Below, one piece after another: positions 1 through 6,138 of a stretch of DNA of 8,180 nt. Source of the stretch: Micrococcales bacterium UBA7472 (lineage in GTDB: Bacteria > Actinomycetota > Actinomycetes > Actinomycetales > Microbacteriaceae). The notes under the pieces are model-generated. The model saw nothing but the letters and a program-made list of their open reading frames with translations. It did not search any database and had not been told where the DNA came from. The position numbers and the translations under genes are program-made. Numbering within the stretch: position 1 is the stretch's first letter; every line of letters starts with the position of its first letter. The stretch is from positions 4,153-12,332 of the forward strand of contig DLOY01000095.1 in assembly GCA_002478545.1 (NCBI GenBank), in the 5' to 3' direction.

Positions 1-677
1 GGCAATATGATCTGCGCAATCTGATTCAAAACGCGCCTGGTCGCCTTCTCACCAACCCAAAGATGCTTCTCGCCATCAAAGGCGTAGACCACGGCATTTC
101 GGACGATTCCAAACCGCTTGGCGGCCTCCTCGGGCTGTAGGTAATCATCAAGCTCGGGAACGAATACATGCATCGGCACATCGCGCTGATTCCATCGAGC
201 TAGATCTTCATCGGTCGCTCGATGCAGTGGAGGTGACAGCAGAATGGCACCGGCAATCTCATGATCGGGCCCGTATTTGATTGCCAGTTCGGTGCCAAAG
301 GACCAACCCACGAGCCAGAGGTTACTCAAGCCACGCTGCCTGCAAAACTCAACGGCGGCCATCACATCAAAGCGCTCAAGGACACCACCGTCAAAGCTTC
401 CAGTTGACTTTCCTCTTGGCGATTCGGTGCCACGAGTGTTGAACCTGAGCACCGCAACTCCCAAAAGCTCAGGTAGCCGATTAGCGGCTTTCCGATAGAT
501 GTGAGAGTCCATAAATCCACCGTGGGTGGGCAGCGGATGCAGGGTAATCAGCGTGGCGATTGGTTCATGACCCACCGGAAGCGCTAATTCACCCACCAGG
601 GTTTGACCATCCTGGGTGTGAAGCTCTATTTCCTCACGAATAGCGGGCAGTTCTGTGGCCGCCTTAATCTCTTCCAC
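1..677 (-). CDS. Alpha/beta hydrolase (serine hydrolase, dienelactone-hydrolase-like), C-terminus cut by window edge
   Basis: Reading the minus strand from a GTG at 677–675 gives 225 codons without a stop up to the window edge, so the end is missing. The nucleophile elbow GWSFG is at residues 124–128, with Ser126 as likely nucleophile. An oxyanion-side segment HPLPTHGGFMD (47–57) and NTRGTESPRGKS (80–91) resemble the HPHPxxGGxMDN and NxRGxGxSxG segments of small soluble hydrolases (COG2945/dienelactone hydrolase type). Asp177/178 and His205 (KHLWVG) are candidates for the rest of the triad. No signal peptide is visible, so it is probably cytoplasmic; the substrate cannot be told. The GTG overlaps the TAG stop of the upstream 97-residue gene by one base (TAGTG), with a GGAG about ten bases upstream, implying translational coupling. 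Family assignment is firm; exact role is not. Confidence 0.85.
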   Translation of the reverse strand, partial: MEEIKAATELPAIREEIELHTQDGQTLVGELALPVGHEPIATLITLHPLPTHGGFMDSHIYRKAANRLPELLGVAVLRFNTRGTESPRGKSTGSFDGGVLERFDVMAAVEFCRQRGLSNLWLVGWSFGTELAIKYGPDHEIAGAILLSPPLHRATDEDLARWNQRDVPMHVFVPELDDYLQPEEAAKRFGIVRNAVVYAFDGEKHLWVGEKATRRVLNQIAQIIL

Positions 678-970
678 TAGTGCAGCACTCCATCAAAGAG
701 TTTCCAGCAGTGGTTGTGAAAATGGCGTCTTGATTGAACACCTCGATGCACATCCCAGGCCACGGTATGAATGACACCCTGGGAAATCGTTAGCGAACAA
801 ACCGGGCAGATCCAGGTTTTGCCCTCTTCTTGAGAATTACCCCAAGTTTGCTGAACCTGAAACTCATATCCGCGCTTTATTTCGGTTTTGGGTAGCGAAA
901 GTCGAACTCGATTTAGGTCTAACTCTTCGATCTTGATTGGTGCCTGACGGCGACGCTTGCCGCGCGCCAC
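677..970 (-). CDS. Small conserved-type protein with CxxC and HxHxxCW motifs, putative zinc-binding
   Basis: This 97-residue protein starts with GTG (970–968), one base after the stop of the transglycosylase gene, and ends in the TAGTG overlap with the hydrolase gene, so the three genes are probably co-transcribed. It has a basic N-terminus (RGKRRR, 3–8). The C-terminal half carries CPVC (55–58), His68, a WDVHRG segment (72–77) and RRHFHNHCW (81–89). Cys55, Cys58, His85 and Cys88 are plausible zinc ligands, with a layout resembling a treble-clef or HNH-like fold. Similar short proteins with CPxC…H…RRHxHxxCW occur in actinobacteria, often with vague names. No catalytic role is established that I know of. 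The tight packing between two overlapping neighbours and the motif conservation argue that it is a real gene. Function unknown; nucleic-acid binding is only a guess from the basic N-terminus. Confidence 0.75.
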   Translation of the reverse strand: MARGKRRRQAPIKIEELDLNRVRLSLPKTEIKRGYEFQVQQTWGNSQEEGKTWICPVCSLTISQGVIHTVAWDVHRGVQSRRHFHNHCWKLFDGVLH

Positions 971-971
971 G

Positions 972-1550
972 CTAGTACCAGCCGCGTCTATCAGAGTGCG
1001 CTAGGGCTGAACATGGTTTGCCGTAGCGACCCTTGATGTAACCGATACCCCACTTGATCTGAGTCTCAGGGTTAGTGCGCCAGTCCGCTCCAGCCGATGC
1101 CATCTTGCTGCCTGGTAGCGACTGCGGGATTCCATAAGCACCGGATGACTTGTTCTCTGCATTCCAGCGCCAGTTACTCTCGCGCTCCCAAAGCTTCACT
1201 AGACACGAGTACTGGTTGTAATCCCAACCCTTGGCATTGACCATCTCCAGAGCAAACGCCTTTGCGGTGTTCGGGACTGGGTATGGGGCCGAATTGATAA
1301 ACAGTGCGTCACCGCCGGTCAAGAGCTCAAAACCACCGCGGGTGAAGTCCTCGTCGTTGTCAATTTCGACGATCTCTAACTGCTGGAACTCTTCTTCCGG
1401 ACCATCAAAAACCTGCACTGTCTGAGCTGAGGCAATTTGCCCCGAATAGGGGTCGACTGCGCTTACGAGCACCAGTGAAGCCACAAAAACAAAGCCCAAC
1501 GCCGGTAATAGGCGGGGCTTCGATTCGCGCTTAAGACTGTGTTTACCCAA
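972..1550 (-). CDS. Secreted lytic transglycosylase-like protein
   Basis: The 192-residue product has a basic N-terminus followed by a hydrophobic stretch (about 14–31) and a likely signal-peptidase site near IASA-Q (39–43), so it is probably exported. A variable linker (44–95) leads to a C-terminal domain: CLVKLWERESNW (116–127), SSGAYGIPQSLPGSKM (135–150), DWRTNPETQIKWG (156–168), YIKGRYGKPCSA (171–182), ending in GWY. This is the pattern of actinobacterial transglycosylase/goose-lysozyme-like wall proteins. Glu124 in RES is the expected catalytic acid, and Cys116 and Cys180 may form a disulfide outside the cell. It would cleave or remodel peptidoglycan. The start is TTG (1550–1548), chosen because AGGGAG lies four to five bases upstream (1555–1560) and the signal peptide begins correctly. 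A candidate promoter with a large inverted repeat precedes it. Confidence 0.88.
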   Translation of the reverse strand: MGKHSLKRESKPRLLPALGFVFVASLVLVSAVDPYSGQIASAQTVQVFDGPEEEFQQLEIVEIDNDEDFTRGGFELLTGGDALFINSAPYPVPNTAKAFALEMVNAKGWDYNQYSCLVKLWERESNWRWNAENKSSGAYGIPQSLPGSKMASAGADWRTNPETQIKWGIGYIKGRYGKPCSALAHSDRRGWY

Positions 1551-1574
1551 CAGACTCCCTTACGACAGCTTTTA

Positions 1575-1603
1575 ACCCTAGGCGCTAATTGACGATGAGG
1601 CAA
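1575..1603 (-). promoter_or_regulatory. Candidate promoter for the transglycosylase gene
   Basis: On the minus strand a −35-like TTGCCT (1603–1598) is followed after exactly 17 bases by TAGGGT (1580–1575), a TAnnnT-type −10. The start of transcription would be near 1568, about 18 bases before the TTG start and just upstream of the AGGGAG ribosome binding site. The −35 lies inside the last codons of the DivIVA-repeat gene and inside an 8-bp inverted repeat. Matches to consensus are moderate (4/6 and 3/6), so this is a prediction. Read-through from the cdsA operon is equally possible, as no U-tract terminator separates the units. Confidence 0.4.
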
Positions 1604-1608
1604 TTAGC
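1584..1608. repeat. Perfect 8-bp inverted repeat overlapping the transglycosylase promoter
   Basis: GCTAATTG (1584–1591) and CAATTAGC (1601–1608) are exact reverse complements separated by nine bases. One arm covers the TAA stop of the DivIVA-repeat gene and part of the candidate −35 box; the other lies in the promoter spacer. It could be an operator for a dimeric regulator or a weak RNA hairpin at the end of the upstream operon. No U-run follows it, so a classic intrinsic terminator is unlikely. Confidence 0.5.
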
Positions 1609-2140
1609 CCAGGGCTTTTTGGCAGTGCAGGGTCCTGATTACGAGGTTGAGGAAGGTGTCGACTTCCAGTCGGTCGAGCCCGCTTCTTGAGCGCCTAAAT
1701 CCAATGGTTCTCAGCTCTAGAGAGTCCGGGGCATTCAAAACTCCACGCTTGATTTCAATGCGTCTGAGAAGGGCTGAAACATCGCGCTTACTAAAGCCCT
1801 GTTTTTGCGTTGAAAATGACTTTTTGGCTCCAGCCTCTAAGACCGCTTTGATCTCGCGAAGGTTATTTGATAACTCTTGGGATGCCTTGGCACGGGATTT
1901 ACGAACCATCCCTGCAATTTCTCGCTCCAAAAAGATCTCCGCCAACTTTGCCACTGCTGAGTCGACCGCGGGGATCTGGTAGCCACCTGGAACCAAGTCA
2001 AACTTAGCCACATTCACCATGGCCGAAGTTGCAAGTTTCAATTCTGGGTTTTCGTATTGACGCTGCAGTCTTTGCAGCAGCGCATCAACCTGTTCTGGGT
2101 CATAACCCAGAACCTTTGGCTTGCTGCGCGGAAAGTCCAT
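1604..2140 (-). CDS. DivIVA-domain repeat protein (four motif copies)
   Basis: This 178-residue, basic, soluble protein has no membrane segment. It carries four copies of the DivIVA N-terminal motif with fixed geometry: a G followed by Y, F or L, four residues, then V and usually D. These are GYDPEQVDALL (12–22), GYQIPAVDSAV (53–63), GFSKRDVSALL (115–125) and GLDRLEVDTFL (154–164). Copies 2–4 also have Phe six residues before the Gly; copy 1 is preceded by MDFPRSK. This matches the actinobacterial 'DivIVA domain repeat' family, whose role is not well defined; DivIVA proper marks curved membrane and cell poles. There is no long coiled coil as in true DivIVA/Wag31, so it is not the polar scaffold itself. 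The ATG lies two bases after the cdsA stop, and lacks a strong ribosome binding site, suggesting coupling to cdsA. It ends the pyrH–frr–cdsA operon. Confidence 0.82.
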   Translation of the reverse strand: MDFPRSKPKVLGYDPEQVDALLQRLQRQYENPELKLATSAMVNVAKFDLVPGGYQIPAVDSAVAKLAEIFLEREIAGMVRKSRAKASQELSNNLREIKAVLEAGAKKSFSTQKQGFSKRDVSALLRRIEIKRGVLNAPDSLELRTIGFRRSRSGLDRLEVDTFLNLVIRTLHCQKALG

Positions 2141-2142
2141 GC

Positions 2143-2967
2143 CTAGAACACTACGTGAGAGAGTAGGTAGGCAATAAAGGTTGATGGCAAAAGGGAATCT
2201 AAGCGGTCCATCACACCTCCATGCCCGGGAAGCACATCCCCCATGTCCTTCACTTCTAAATCGCGTTTTATCAGTGACTCAGACAGATCCCCCATGACCG
2301 AGCTGATCAGTATTGCTAGGCCAAAGACTAGACCGAACCAGATGCTCTCGCCAAGTAGCCATACAGTTGTTATGCCACCAAATATTGCACCAACCGCGGA
2401 AGCTAGAAGCCCTTCCCAGGTTTTCTTTGGGCTAATTTCTGGTGAAAGTTTTGTTCTTCCCCAAACCCTGCCGATTAGGTAACCAAACGAGTCGATGGCA
2501 ACTGTTGTAAGCACGAAACCAAATACCCAGATGGTGCCGTTCTCTTTTTGGATAAGAAGGGCGCCAAAGCTAATCAGCAGGGGGATGTAGATCATGATGA
2601 AGGCGCTGGCACCAAAATCCCTAAGCGTTGCCTTGGTCGATTGCCACTTTTTGGCAAGCAATAAAAACAGCAGTCGCCAGGAGACCATGACTCCGATGGC
2701 AACCCAGATGGTCATCCACTGACCCTGGGGTCCAAGGTAGAAAGCCATGACTGGCGTTAGGAAAGCCGCGATAGTCGCGGGAATTCTTGGAACATGCCAC
2801 GCGCTCTTGCGCATCGCTGTGGCTAGCTCCCAAACGCCTCCGGCGGCAGCCAACGCGGTCAGCAGCACAAAAAGAATGGGCTCTAGGAGCGAGAGAAGGA
2901 AAATTCCACCCAGCCCAAATCCGACTAGTAACCGAGTTACTAGGGACTTGGACTTGGTCTCTTCCAA
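2143..2967 (-). CDS. cdsA: Phosphatidate cytidylyltransferase (CDP-diacylglycerol synthase)
   Basis: CdsA makes CDP-diacylglycerol from phosphatidate and CTP at the cytoplasmic membrane, the entry point to phosphatidylglycerol, cardiolipin and phosphatidylinositol synthesis. The 274-residue product is strongly hydrophobic with several membrane segments (roughly 12–30, 31–47, 63–78, 85–104, 121–139, 146–165, 189–206, 210–226). The family signature is complete at 231–257: SLIKRDLEVKD followed by PGHGGVMDRLD, holding the conserved Lys, Asp and HGG residues that bind nucleotide and metal. SPKKTWEG (179–186) is another conserved loop. The start is TTG (2967–2965), directly abutting the frr TAG stop with no gap. 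GAGG about five bases before it, inside the frr end, supports this start. Length is typical for the family. It is co-transcribed with pyrH, frr and the DivIVA-repeat gene. Confidence 0.96.
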   Translation of the reverse strand: MEETKSKSLVTRLLVGFGLGGIFLLSLLEPILFVLLTALAAAGGVWELATAMRKSAWHVPRIPATIAAFLTPVMAFYLGPQGQWMTIWVAIGVMVSWRLLFLLLAKKWQSTKATLRDFGASAFIMIYIPLLISFGALLIQKENGTIWVFGFVLTTVAIDSFGYLIGRVWGRTKLSPEISPKKTWEGLLASAVGAIFGGITTVWLLGESIWFGLVFGLAILISSVMGDLSESLIKRDLEVKDMGDVLPGHGGVMDRLDSLLPSTFIAYLLSHVVF

Positions 2968-3528
2968 CTAAACCTCGAGCAGTTCTGCTTCTTTGTTCTT
3001 TAGCGATTCATCAATCTTGTCGATGTGCAACTTGGTGATTGACTCGAGCTCCTTCTCGGCACGCTCGACCTCATCCTCACCTGCTCCGCCGTCCTTCTTC
3101 AAGGCCTCTAGGTCTTCCTTTGCCTTACGACGGATGTTGCGGACCGAGACTCGACCGTGCTCGGCCTTGTCGCGGGTGAGCTTTACATACTCCCTACGGC
3201 GCTCCTCAGTGAGCTCTGGAAGATTCAAACGAATCACATTGCCATCATTGTTTGGCTGAGCACCGAGATTTGGCATAGCCTGCAGCGCGGCCTCAATCGC
3301 CTTGAGTGCGCTCTTGTCATAGGGGCTGATCAAGATTGACCTAGCCTCGGGGTTCTGAATACCACCGAGCTGGCCAAGTGGAGTCGGAGTGCCATAGTAG
3401 TCGACCATGATCTTTTGAAACATTGCTGGGTTGGCACGTCCGGTGCGAACGGATGCAAAGTCCTCACGGGTGGCCTCAACAGCCTTATCCATCTTGTCTT
3501 TGCAGTCGTTAAGAATCTCTTGAATCAT
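2968..3528 (-). CDS. frr: Ribosome recycling factor
   Basis: RRF works with EF-G to split post-termination ribosomes. The 186-residue product (family about 185) begins MIQEILNDCKDKM and shows the two-domain pattern: the helix-bundle segment VRTGRANPAM (27–36), the beta-domain segment YYGTPTPLGQL (44–54), SILISPYDKSAL (64–75), NDGNVIRLNLPELTEERR (94–111), and the conserved arginine-rich helix VSVRNIRRKA (127–136). The frame is open back to 3663, but that extension overlaps pyrH and has no RRF similarity. The ATG at 3528 has AGGG about seven bases upstream and gives the family N-terminus. It lies 16 bases after pyrH and directly abuts cdsA, in the common bacterial order pyrH–frr–cdsA. Confidence 0.97.
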   Translation of the reverse strand: MIQEILNDCKDKMDKAVEATREDFASVRTGRANPAMFQKIMVDYYGTPTPLGQLGGIQNPEARSILISPYDKSALKAIEAALQAMPNLGAQPNNDGNVIRLNLPELTEERRREYVKLTRDKAEHGRVSVRNIRRKAKEDLEALKKDGGAGEDEVERAEKELESITKLHIDKIDESLKNKEAELLEV

Positions 3529-3544
3529 TTCTATCCCTATCTTT

Positions 3545-4243
3545 CTAAGCCCGGACCGCAGTGCCCACTGGTTCACCCAGCAAAGCTGCGGAAACATCTT
3601 CCATACCAAATACCCGCATCGGCATTTTGTTGTCCATGCAAAGTGAGAACGCGGTAGCGTCAACCACCTTCAGGCCCTGCACCAACGCCTCCTGGTAGCT
3701 GACCTCAGTCAGCTTCTTAGCATCTGGGTTCTTTCTCGGGTCTGCGGAGTACACCCCGTCAACACCGTTCTTTGCAACTAAAACCTCATCGGCGTGCACC
3801 TCAAGTGCACGCTGAGCAGCAACTGTGTCGGTGGAGAAGTAAGGCAATCCAGCACCGGCACCGAAGATCACAACGCGACCTTTTTCCAAGTGTCGAATGG
3901 CGCGCAGCGGCAGATACGGCTCGGCGACCTGAGCCATGGTGATTGCGCTCTGAACGCGGACATCACCGCCAGCCTGCTCAATGAAGTCCTGCAGGGCCAG
4001 TGCGTTCATGACAGTTCCCAACATACCCATGTAGTCGGCGCGTGAGCGGTCAATTCCTCGGTTGGACAACTCTGCTCCGCGGAAGAAGTTGCCACCACCC
4101 ACAACGATGGCGATTTCAACATCCTTAGCTGCGACCGCAATGTCCTTAGCGATCTTGGACACGACATCTGGATTTACACCTAAAGACCCGCCACCAAAGG
4201 CTTCACCGGAGAGTTTTAGTAGGACTCTGCGCTTCTTAGACAT
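3545..4243 (-). CDS. pyrH: UMP kinase (uridylate kinase)
   Basis: PyrH converts UMP and ATP to UDP and ADP in pyrimidine nucleotide synthesis; bacterial UMP kinases of this amino-acid-kinase fold are hexamers, generally inhibited by UTP and activated by GTP. In the 232-residue product the phosphate-binding segments are KLSGE (10–14) and GGGNFFRG (49–56). UMP-binding elements follow: DYMGMLGTVMNA (70–81), GAGLPYFSTDT (130–140) and KNGVDGVYSADP (158–169). DATAFSLCMDN (195–205) is a conserved C-terminal segment. The N-terminus lacks the extension seen in some actinobacteria. The ATG has a strong GGAGGA six bases upstream. It begins a new transcription unit after the tsf terminator, since 63 bases of leader with a small hairpin separate it from that terminator. 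Confidence 0.97.
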   Translation of the reverse strand: MSKKRRVLLKLSGEAFGGGSLGVNPDVVSKIAKDIAVAAKDVEIAIVVGGGNFFRGAELSNRGIDRSRADYMGMLGTVMNALALQDFIEQAGGDVRVQSAITMAQVAEPYLPLRAIRHLEKGRVVIFGAGAGLPYFSTDTVAAQRALEVHADEVLVAKNGVDGVYSADPRKNPDAKKLTEVSYQEALVQGLKVVDATAFSLCMDNKMPMRVFGMEDVSAALLGEPVGTAVRA

Positions 4244-4262
4244 AAGAATTCCTCCGGTGATT

Positions 4263-4282
4263 CTGGGCTGAGATGCGCCCAG
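4263..4282 (-). promoter_or_regulatory. Short hairpin in the pyrH leader
   Basis: CTGGGC and GCCCAG (4263–4268 and 4277–4282) form a 6-bp stem with an 8-base loop, about ten bases upstream of the pyrH ribosome binding site. It sits between the tsf terminator and pyrH. No U-tract follows, so it is not an obvious attenuator. Possible −10 sequences lie just upstream (TAGGAT or TATCTG around 4282–4291), but no good −35 pairs with them, so I do not call the pyrH promoter precisely. Confidence 0.35.
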
Positions 4283-4298
4283 ATAATCCTAGGGCGAG

Positions 4299-4334
4299 AA
4301 AAGACAACGGGCCCGGTCTTTCGACCGAGCCCGT
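4299..4334 (-). terminator. Intrinsic terminator after tsf
   Basis: Bases 4307–4318 and 4323–4334 pair at 11 of 12 positions (one C/A mismatch) around a TTTC loop (GAAA on the transcript), a GC-rich stem. On the minus strand it starts 16 bases after the tsf stop and runs straight into TGTCTTTTCT, a U-rich tail. The opposite side has a T6 run in plus-strand sense (4340–4345), which would make the element work in both directions, although no plus-strand gene is nearby. It ends the rpsB–tsf unit. Confidence 0.85.
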
Positions 4335-4350
4335 CCTAGTTTTTTGCTAA

Positions 4351-5178
4351 TTACGCTCCAACGCGGAAGCGAACAAAGCTGGTGACCTTTAGGCCGGCGT
4401 TCTCCAAAACCTTGCCAACAGAGAACTTGTTGTCCTTGGCGAAGTCCTGGTCTAGTAGACAGGTCTCCTTGAAGAAGCCGGTGACGCGACCCTCAACGAT
4501 CTTGGCCAAAGCTGCCTCTGGCTTGCCCTCGTTGCGTGCGGTCTCCTCTGCAATCTCGCGCTCCTTGGCAACGATCTCAGCCGGGACATCCTCACGGGAT
4601 AGGTAGGTTGGGTTGAAAGCTGCGATGTGAACTGCAACGTCGTGTGCGGTGTCAGCGTCTGAGCCCTCGTAAGCAACTAGGACACCAACCTGTGGTGGTA
4701 GGTCGCGGCTGGTGCGGTGCATGTATGCGTCCACGCCAGCTGCGGAAACCACAGCGATGCGACGAAGCTCAACCTTCTCGCCCATGATGGCAGCCTGGTC
4801 GGTGATCGCATCTGCAACAGTGGCAGATCCGTGCGGAGCAGCCAGTGCTGCCTCAACGGTTTCTGCACCGGCTGCAACAGCGGCGTCAGCAACAGCTTCA
4901 GCCAAAGCCACAAAGTTGTCTGCCTTGGCAACGAAGTCAGTCTCACAGGCGAGCTCGATCAAGGTGCCCTTGCCACCTGAGACACGTGCGACGACCAAAC
5001 CGTTGGAGGTGGTGCGGCCTTCACGCTTTGAAACACCCTTCAGACCCTTGAGGCGTAGTAGCTCAAATGCCTTCTCGATGTCTCCATTGGCCTCGTCAAG
5101 AGCGCCCTTGCAGTCCATCATTCCGGCGCCTGACTTCTCGCGAAGCGCCTTTACATCTGCGGCGGTGTAGTTAGCCAT
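4351..5178 (-). CDS. tsf: Elongation factor Ts
   Basis: EF-Ts is the guanine-nucleotide exchange factor for EF-Tu in the cytoplasm. The 275-residue product begins MANYTAADVKALREKSGAGMM, the conserved N-terminal domain, with DCKGALDEANGDIEKA (22–37). The core motif TDFVA at 80–84 holds the Asp81–Phe82 pair that in E. coli EF-Ts disrupts the Mg2+ site of EF-Tu. YMHRTSRDLPPQVGVLVAYE (152–171) and the C-terminal GFFKETCLLDQ (234–244) are also family segments. The open frame extends to 5274, but that part only mirrors the end of rpsB. The ATG at 5178 lies two bases after the rpsB stop, with AAGGA in the last rpsB codons as ribosome binding site. Co-transcribed with rpsB and closed by the terminator downstream. 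Confidence 0.98.
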   Translation of the reverse strand: MANYTAADVKALREKSGAGMMDCKGALDEANGDIEKAFELLRLKGLKGVSKREGRTTSNGLVVARVSGGKGTLIELACETDFVAKADNFVALAEAVADAAVAAGAETVEAALAAPHGSATVADAITDQAAIMGEKVELRRIAVVSAAGVDAYMHRTSRDLPPQVGVLVAYEGSDADTAHDVAVHIAAFNPTYLSREDVPAEIVAKEREIAEETARNEGKPEAALAKIVEGRVTGFFKETCLLDQDFAKDNKFSVGKVLENAGLKVTSFVRFRVGA

Positions 5179-5180
5179 GC

Positions 5181-5999
5181 TTATGCATCCTTCTGAGCCG
5201 AGGTCTCCTCGGCTACGGTCTCTGCGGCTGGGGTCTCGGAAGCTGCGCCACCCTCGAGAAGCTCGCGCTCCCACTCAGCTAGTGGCTCAGCCTCTTCGCC
5301 ACCCTTCTGGTGGCGAGCAATCATGCCGTCAGCTGCTGCGTCGGCGATGACCTTGGTCAGGATCTCGATGGCGCGGATGGCGTCATCGTTTCCTGGAATA
5401 CCGATGTTTACGTCATCTGGGTCACAGTTGGTGTCCAAGATGCCGATTACTGGGATACCTAGCTTCTTCGCCTCGGTGATAGCCAGGTGCTCCTTGTTGG
5501 TGTCTACAACCCACAGCGCACTTGGGGTGCGAGCGATGTTGCGGATACCGCCGAGAACCTTCTCTAGCTTCTCCTTCTCGCGGCGAAGGATTAGTAGCTC
5601 CTTCTTGGTGAGACCTGACTTTGAAGTGTCATCAAAGTCCATGGTCTCCAGCTCCTTGAGGCGCTGAATTCTCTTGTTTACGGTATTGAAGTTGGTCAGT
5701 AGACCACCCAGCCAACGCTCGTTGATGAATGGCTGACCCACGCGCTTTGCCTCAGTGGCAACAACTTCCTGAGCCTGCTTCTTGGTGCCAACGAACATGA
5801 TGCTTCCACCGTTTGCGACTAGGTCGCGCACGTAGTTGTAAGCCTTGTCGATGTGCTCTACAGACTGCTGTAGGTCGATGATGTAGATACCCGAGCGATC
5901 AGTCAGAATGAATCGCTTCATCTTTGGGTTCCAACGACGGGTCTGGTGCCCGAAGTGGACGCCAGCGTCAAGCAGCTGGCGAACGGTTACAGTGGCCAT
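5181..5999 (-). CDS. rpsB: 30S ribosomal protein S2
   Basis: S2 is a late-assembling protein of the small ribosomal subunit. The product has 272 residues. It shows the N-terminal pattern VTVRQLLDAGVHFGHQTRRW (4–23), DLQQSVEHI (42–50), FVGTKKQAQEVV (69–80), NERWLGGLLTNFNT (93–106) and PVIGILDTNCDPD (183–195), all family hallmarks. An acidic, Ala/Glu-rich tail (about 234–272) extends beyond the E. coli length, as is common in actinobacteria. The frame is open to 6152, but the start at 5999 is fixed by AAAGGAGG (6013–6006) and by the conserved N-terminus. A long upstream region with several inverted repeats suggests a structured leader; S2 autoregulation through such a leader is known for E. coli rpsB–tsf. 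It is followed by tsf after two bases. Confidence 0.98.
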   Translation of the reverse strand: MATVTVRQLLDAGVHFGHQTRRWNPKMKRFILTDRSGIYIIDLQQSVEHIDKAYNYVRDLVANGGSIMFVGTKKQAQEVVATEAKRVGQPFINERWLGGLLTNFNTVNKRIQRLKELETMDFDDTSKSGLTKKELLILRREKEKLEKVLGGIRNIARTPSALWVVDTNKEHLAITEAKKLGIPVIGILDTNCDPDDVNIGIPGNDDAIRAIEILTKVIADAAADGMIARHQKGGEEAEPLAEWERELLEGGAASETPAAETVAEETSAQKDA

Positions 6000-6013
6000 G
6001 CGGCCCCTCCTTT

Positions 6014-6029
6014 GGGCATAAAAATGCCC
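6014..6029 (-). promoter_or_regulatory. Hairpin abutting the rpsB ribosome binding site
   Basis: GGGCAT (6014–6019) and ATGCCC (6024–6029) form a perfect 6-bp stem with a 4-base loop. On the transcript the 3' arm ends immediately before AAAGGAGG, with no spacer. Stability or protein binding here could gate ribosome access to rpsB and thereby tsf. Confidence 0.5.
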
Positions 6030-6043
6030 CTCAGTTCCATGCC

Positions 6044-6059
6044 TTGATCGGTTGATCAA
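6044..6059 (-). promoter_or_regulatory. Small inverted repeat in the rpsB leader
   Basis: TTGATC (6044–6049) and GATCAA (6054–6059) form a 6-bp stem with a 4-base loop. TTGATC also occurs twice as a direct repeat (6044 and 6052), so an alternative 8-base palindrome TTGATCAA exists at 6052–6059. It lies 15 bases upstream of the hairpin at the ribosome binding site. Confidence 0.35.
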
Positions 6060-6075
6060 AACCCTGGTGCCCTCT

Positions 6076-6112
6076 CCAAACAGAACCGCACTTGTCGGAC
6101 CGAGCTGTTTGG
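6076..6112 (-). promoter_or_regulatory. Long stem in the rpsB leader
   Basis: CCAAACAG (6076–6083) and CTGTTTGG (6105–6112) are perfect 8-bp reverse complements separated by 21 bases. The interior contains a possible 3-bp CCG/CGG extension (6087–6089 with 6097–6099 region), giving a stem with an internal loop and an apical loop. It is the longest inverted repeat in the intergenic region. Confidence 0.5.
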
Positions 6113-6138
6113 GTGTGTAAGAACACGCGAATTCGGCC

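Noticed and set aside
1584..1608. Inverted repeat as an intrinsic terminator of the cdsA operon
   Set aside because: The stem is AT-rich and followed on the minus strand by GCCTAGGG, not a U-run.
1647..1982. 111-codon plus-strand open frame opposite the DivIVA-repeat gene
   Set aside because: The minus strand shows four spaced family motifs; the plus-strand translation has none.
3529..3663. N-terminal extension of frr into pyrH
   Set aside because: It overlaps the end of pyrH and carries no RRF similarity; the start at 3528 gives the normal length.
4712..5170. 152-codon plus-strand open frame opposite tsf
   Set aside because: It is rich in Ala and Ser, as expected from reading the opposite strand of an Ala-rich gene, has no family motif, and lies entirely within the well-supported tsf gene.
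5179..5274. N-terminal extension of tsf into rpsB
   Set aside because: These 32 residues are the out-of-frame reading of the rpsB tail; EF-Ts begins at MANYTAADVKALR.
5323..5667. 114-codon plus-strand open frame opposite rpsB
   Set aside because: Fully covered by the conserved S2 coding sequence and without recognisable motifs or its own ribosome binding site.
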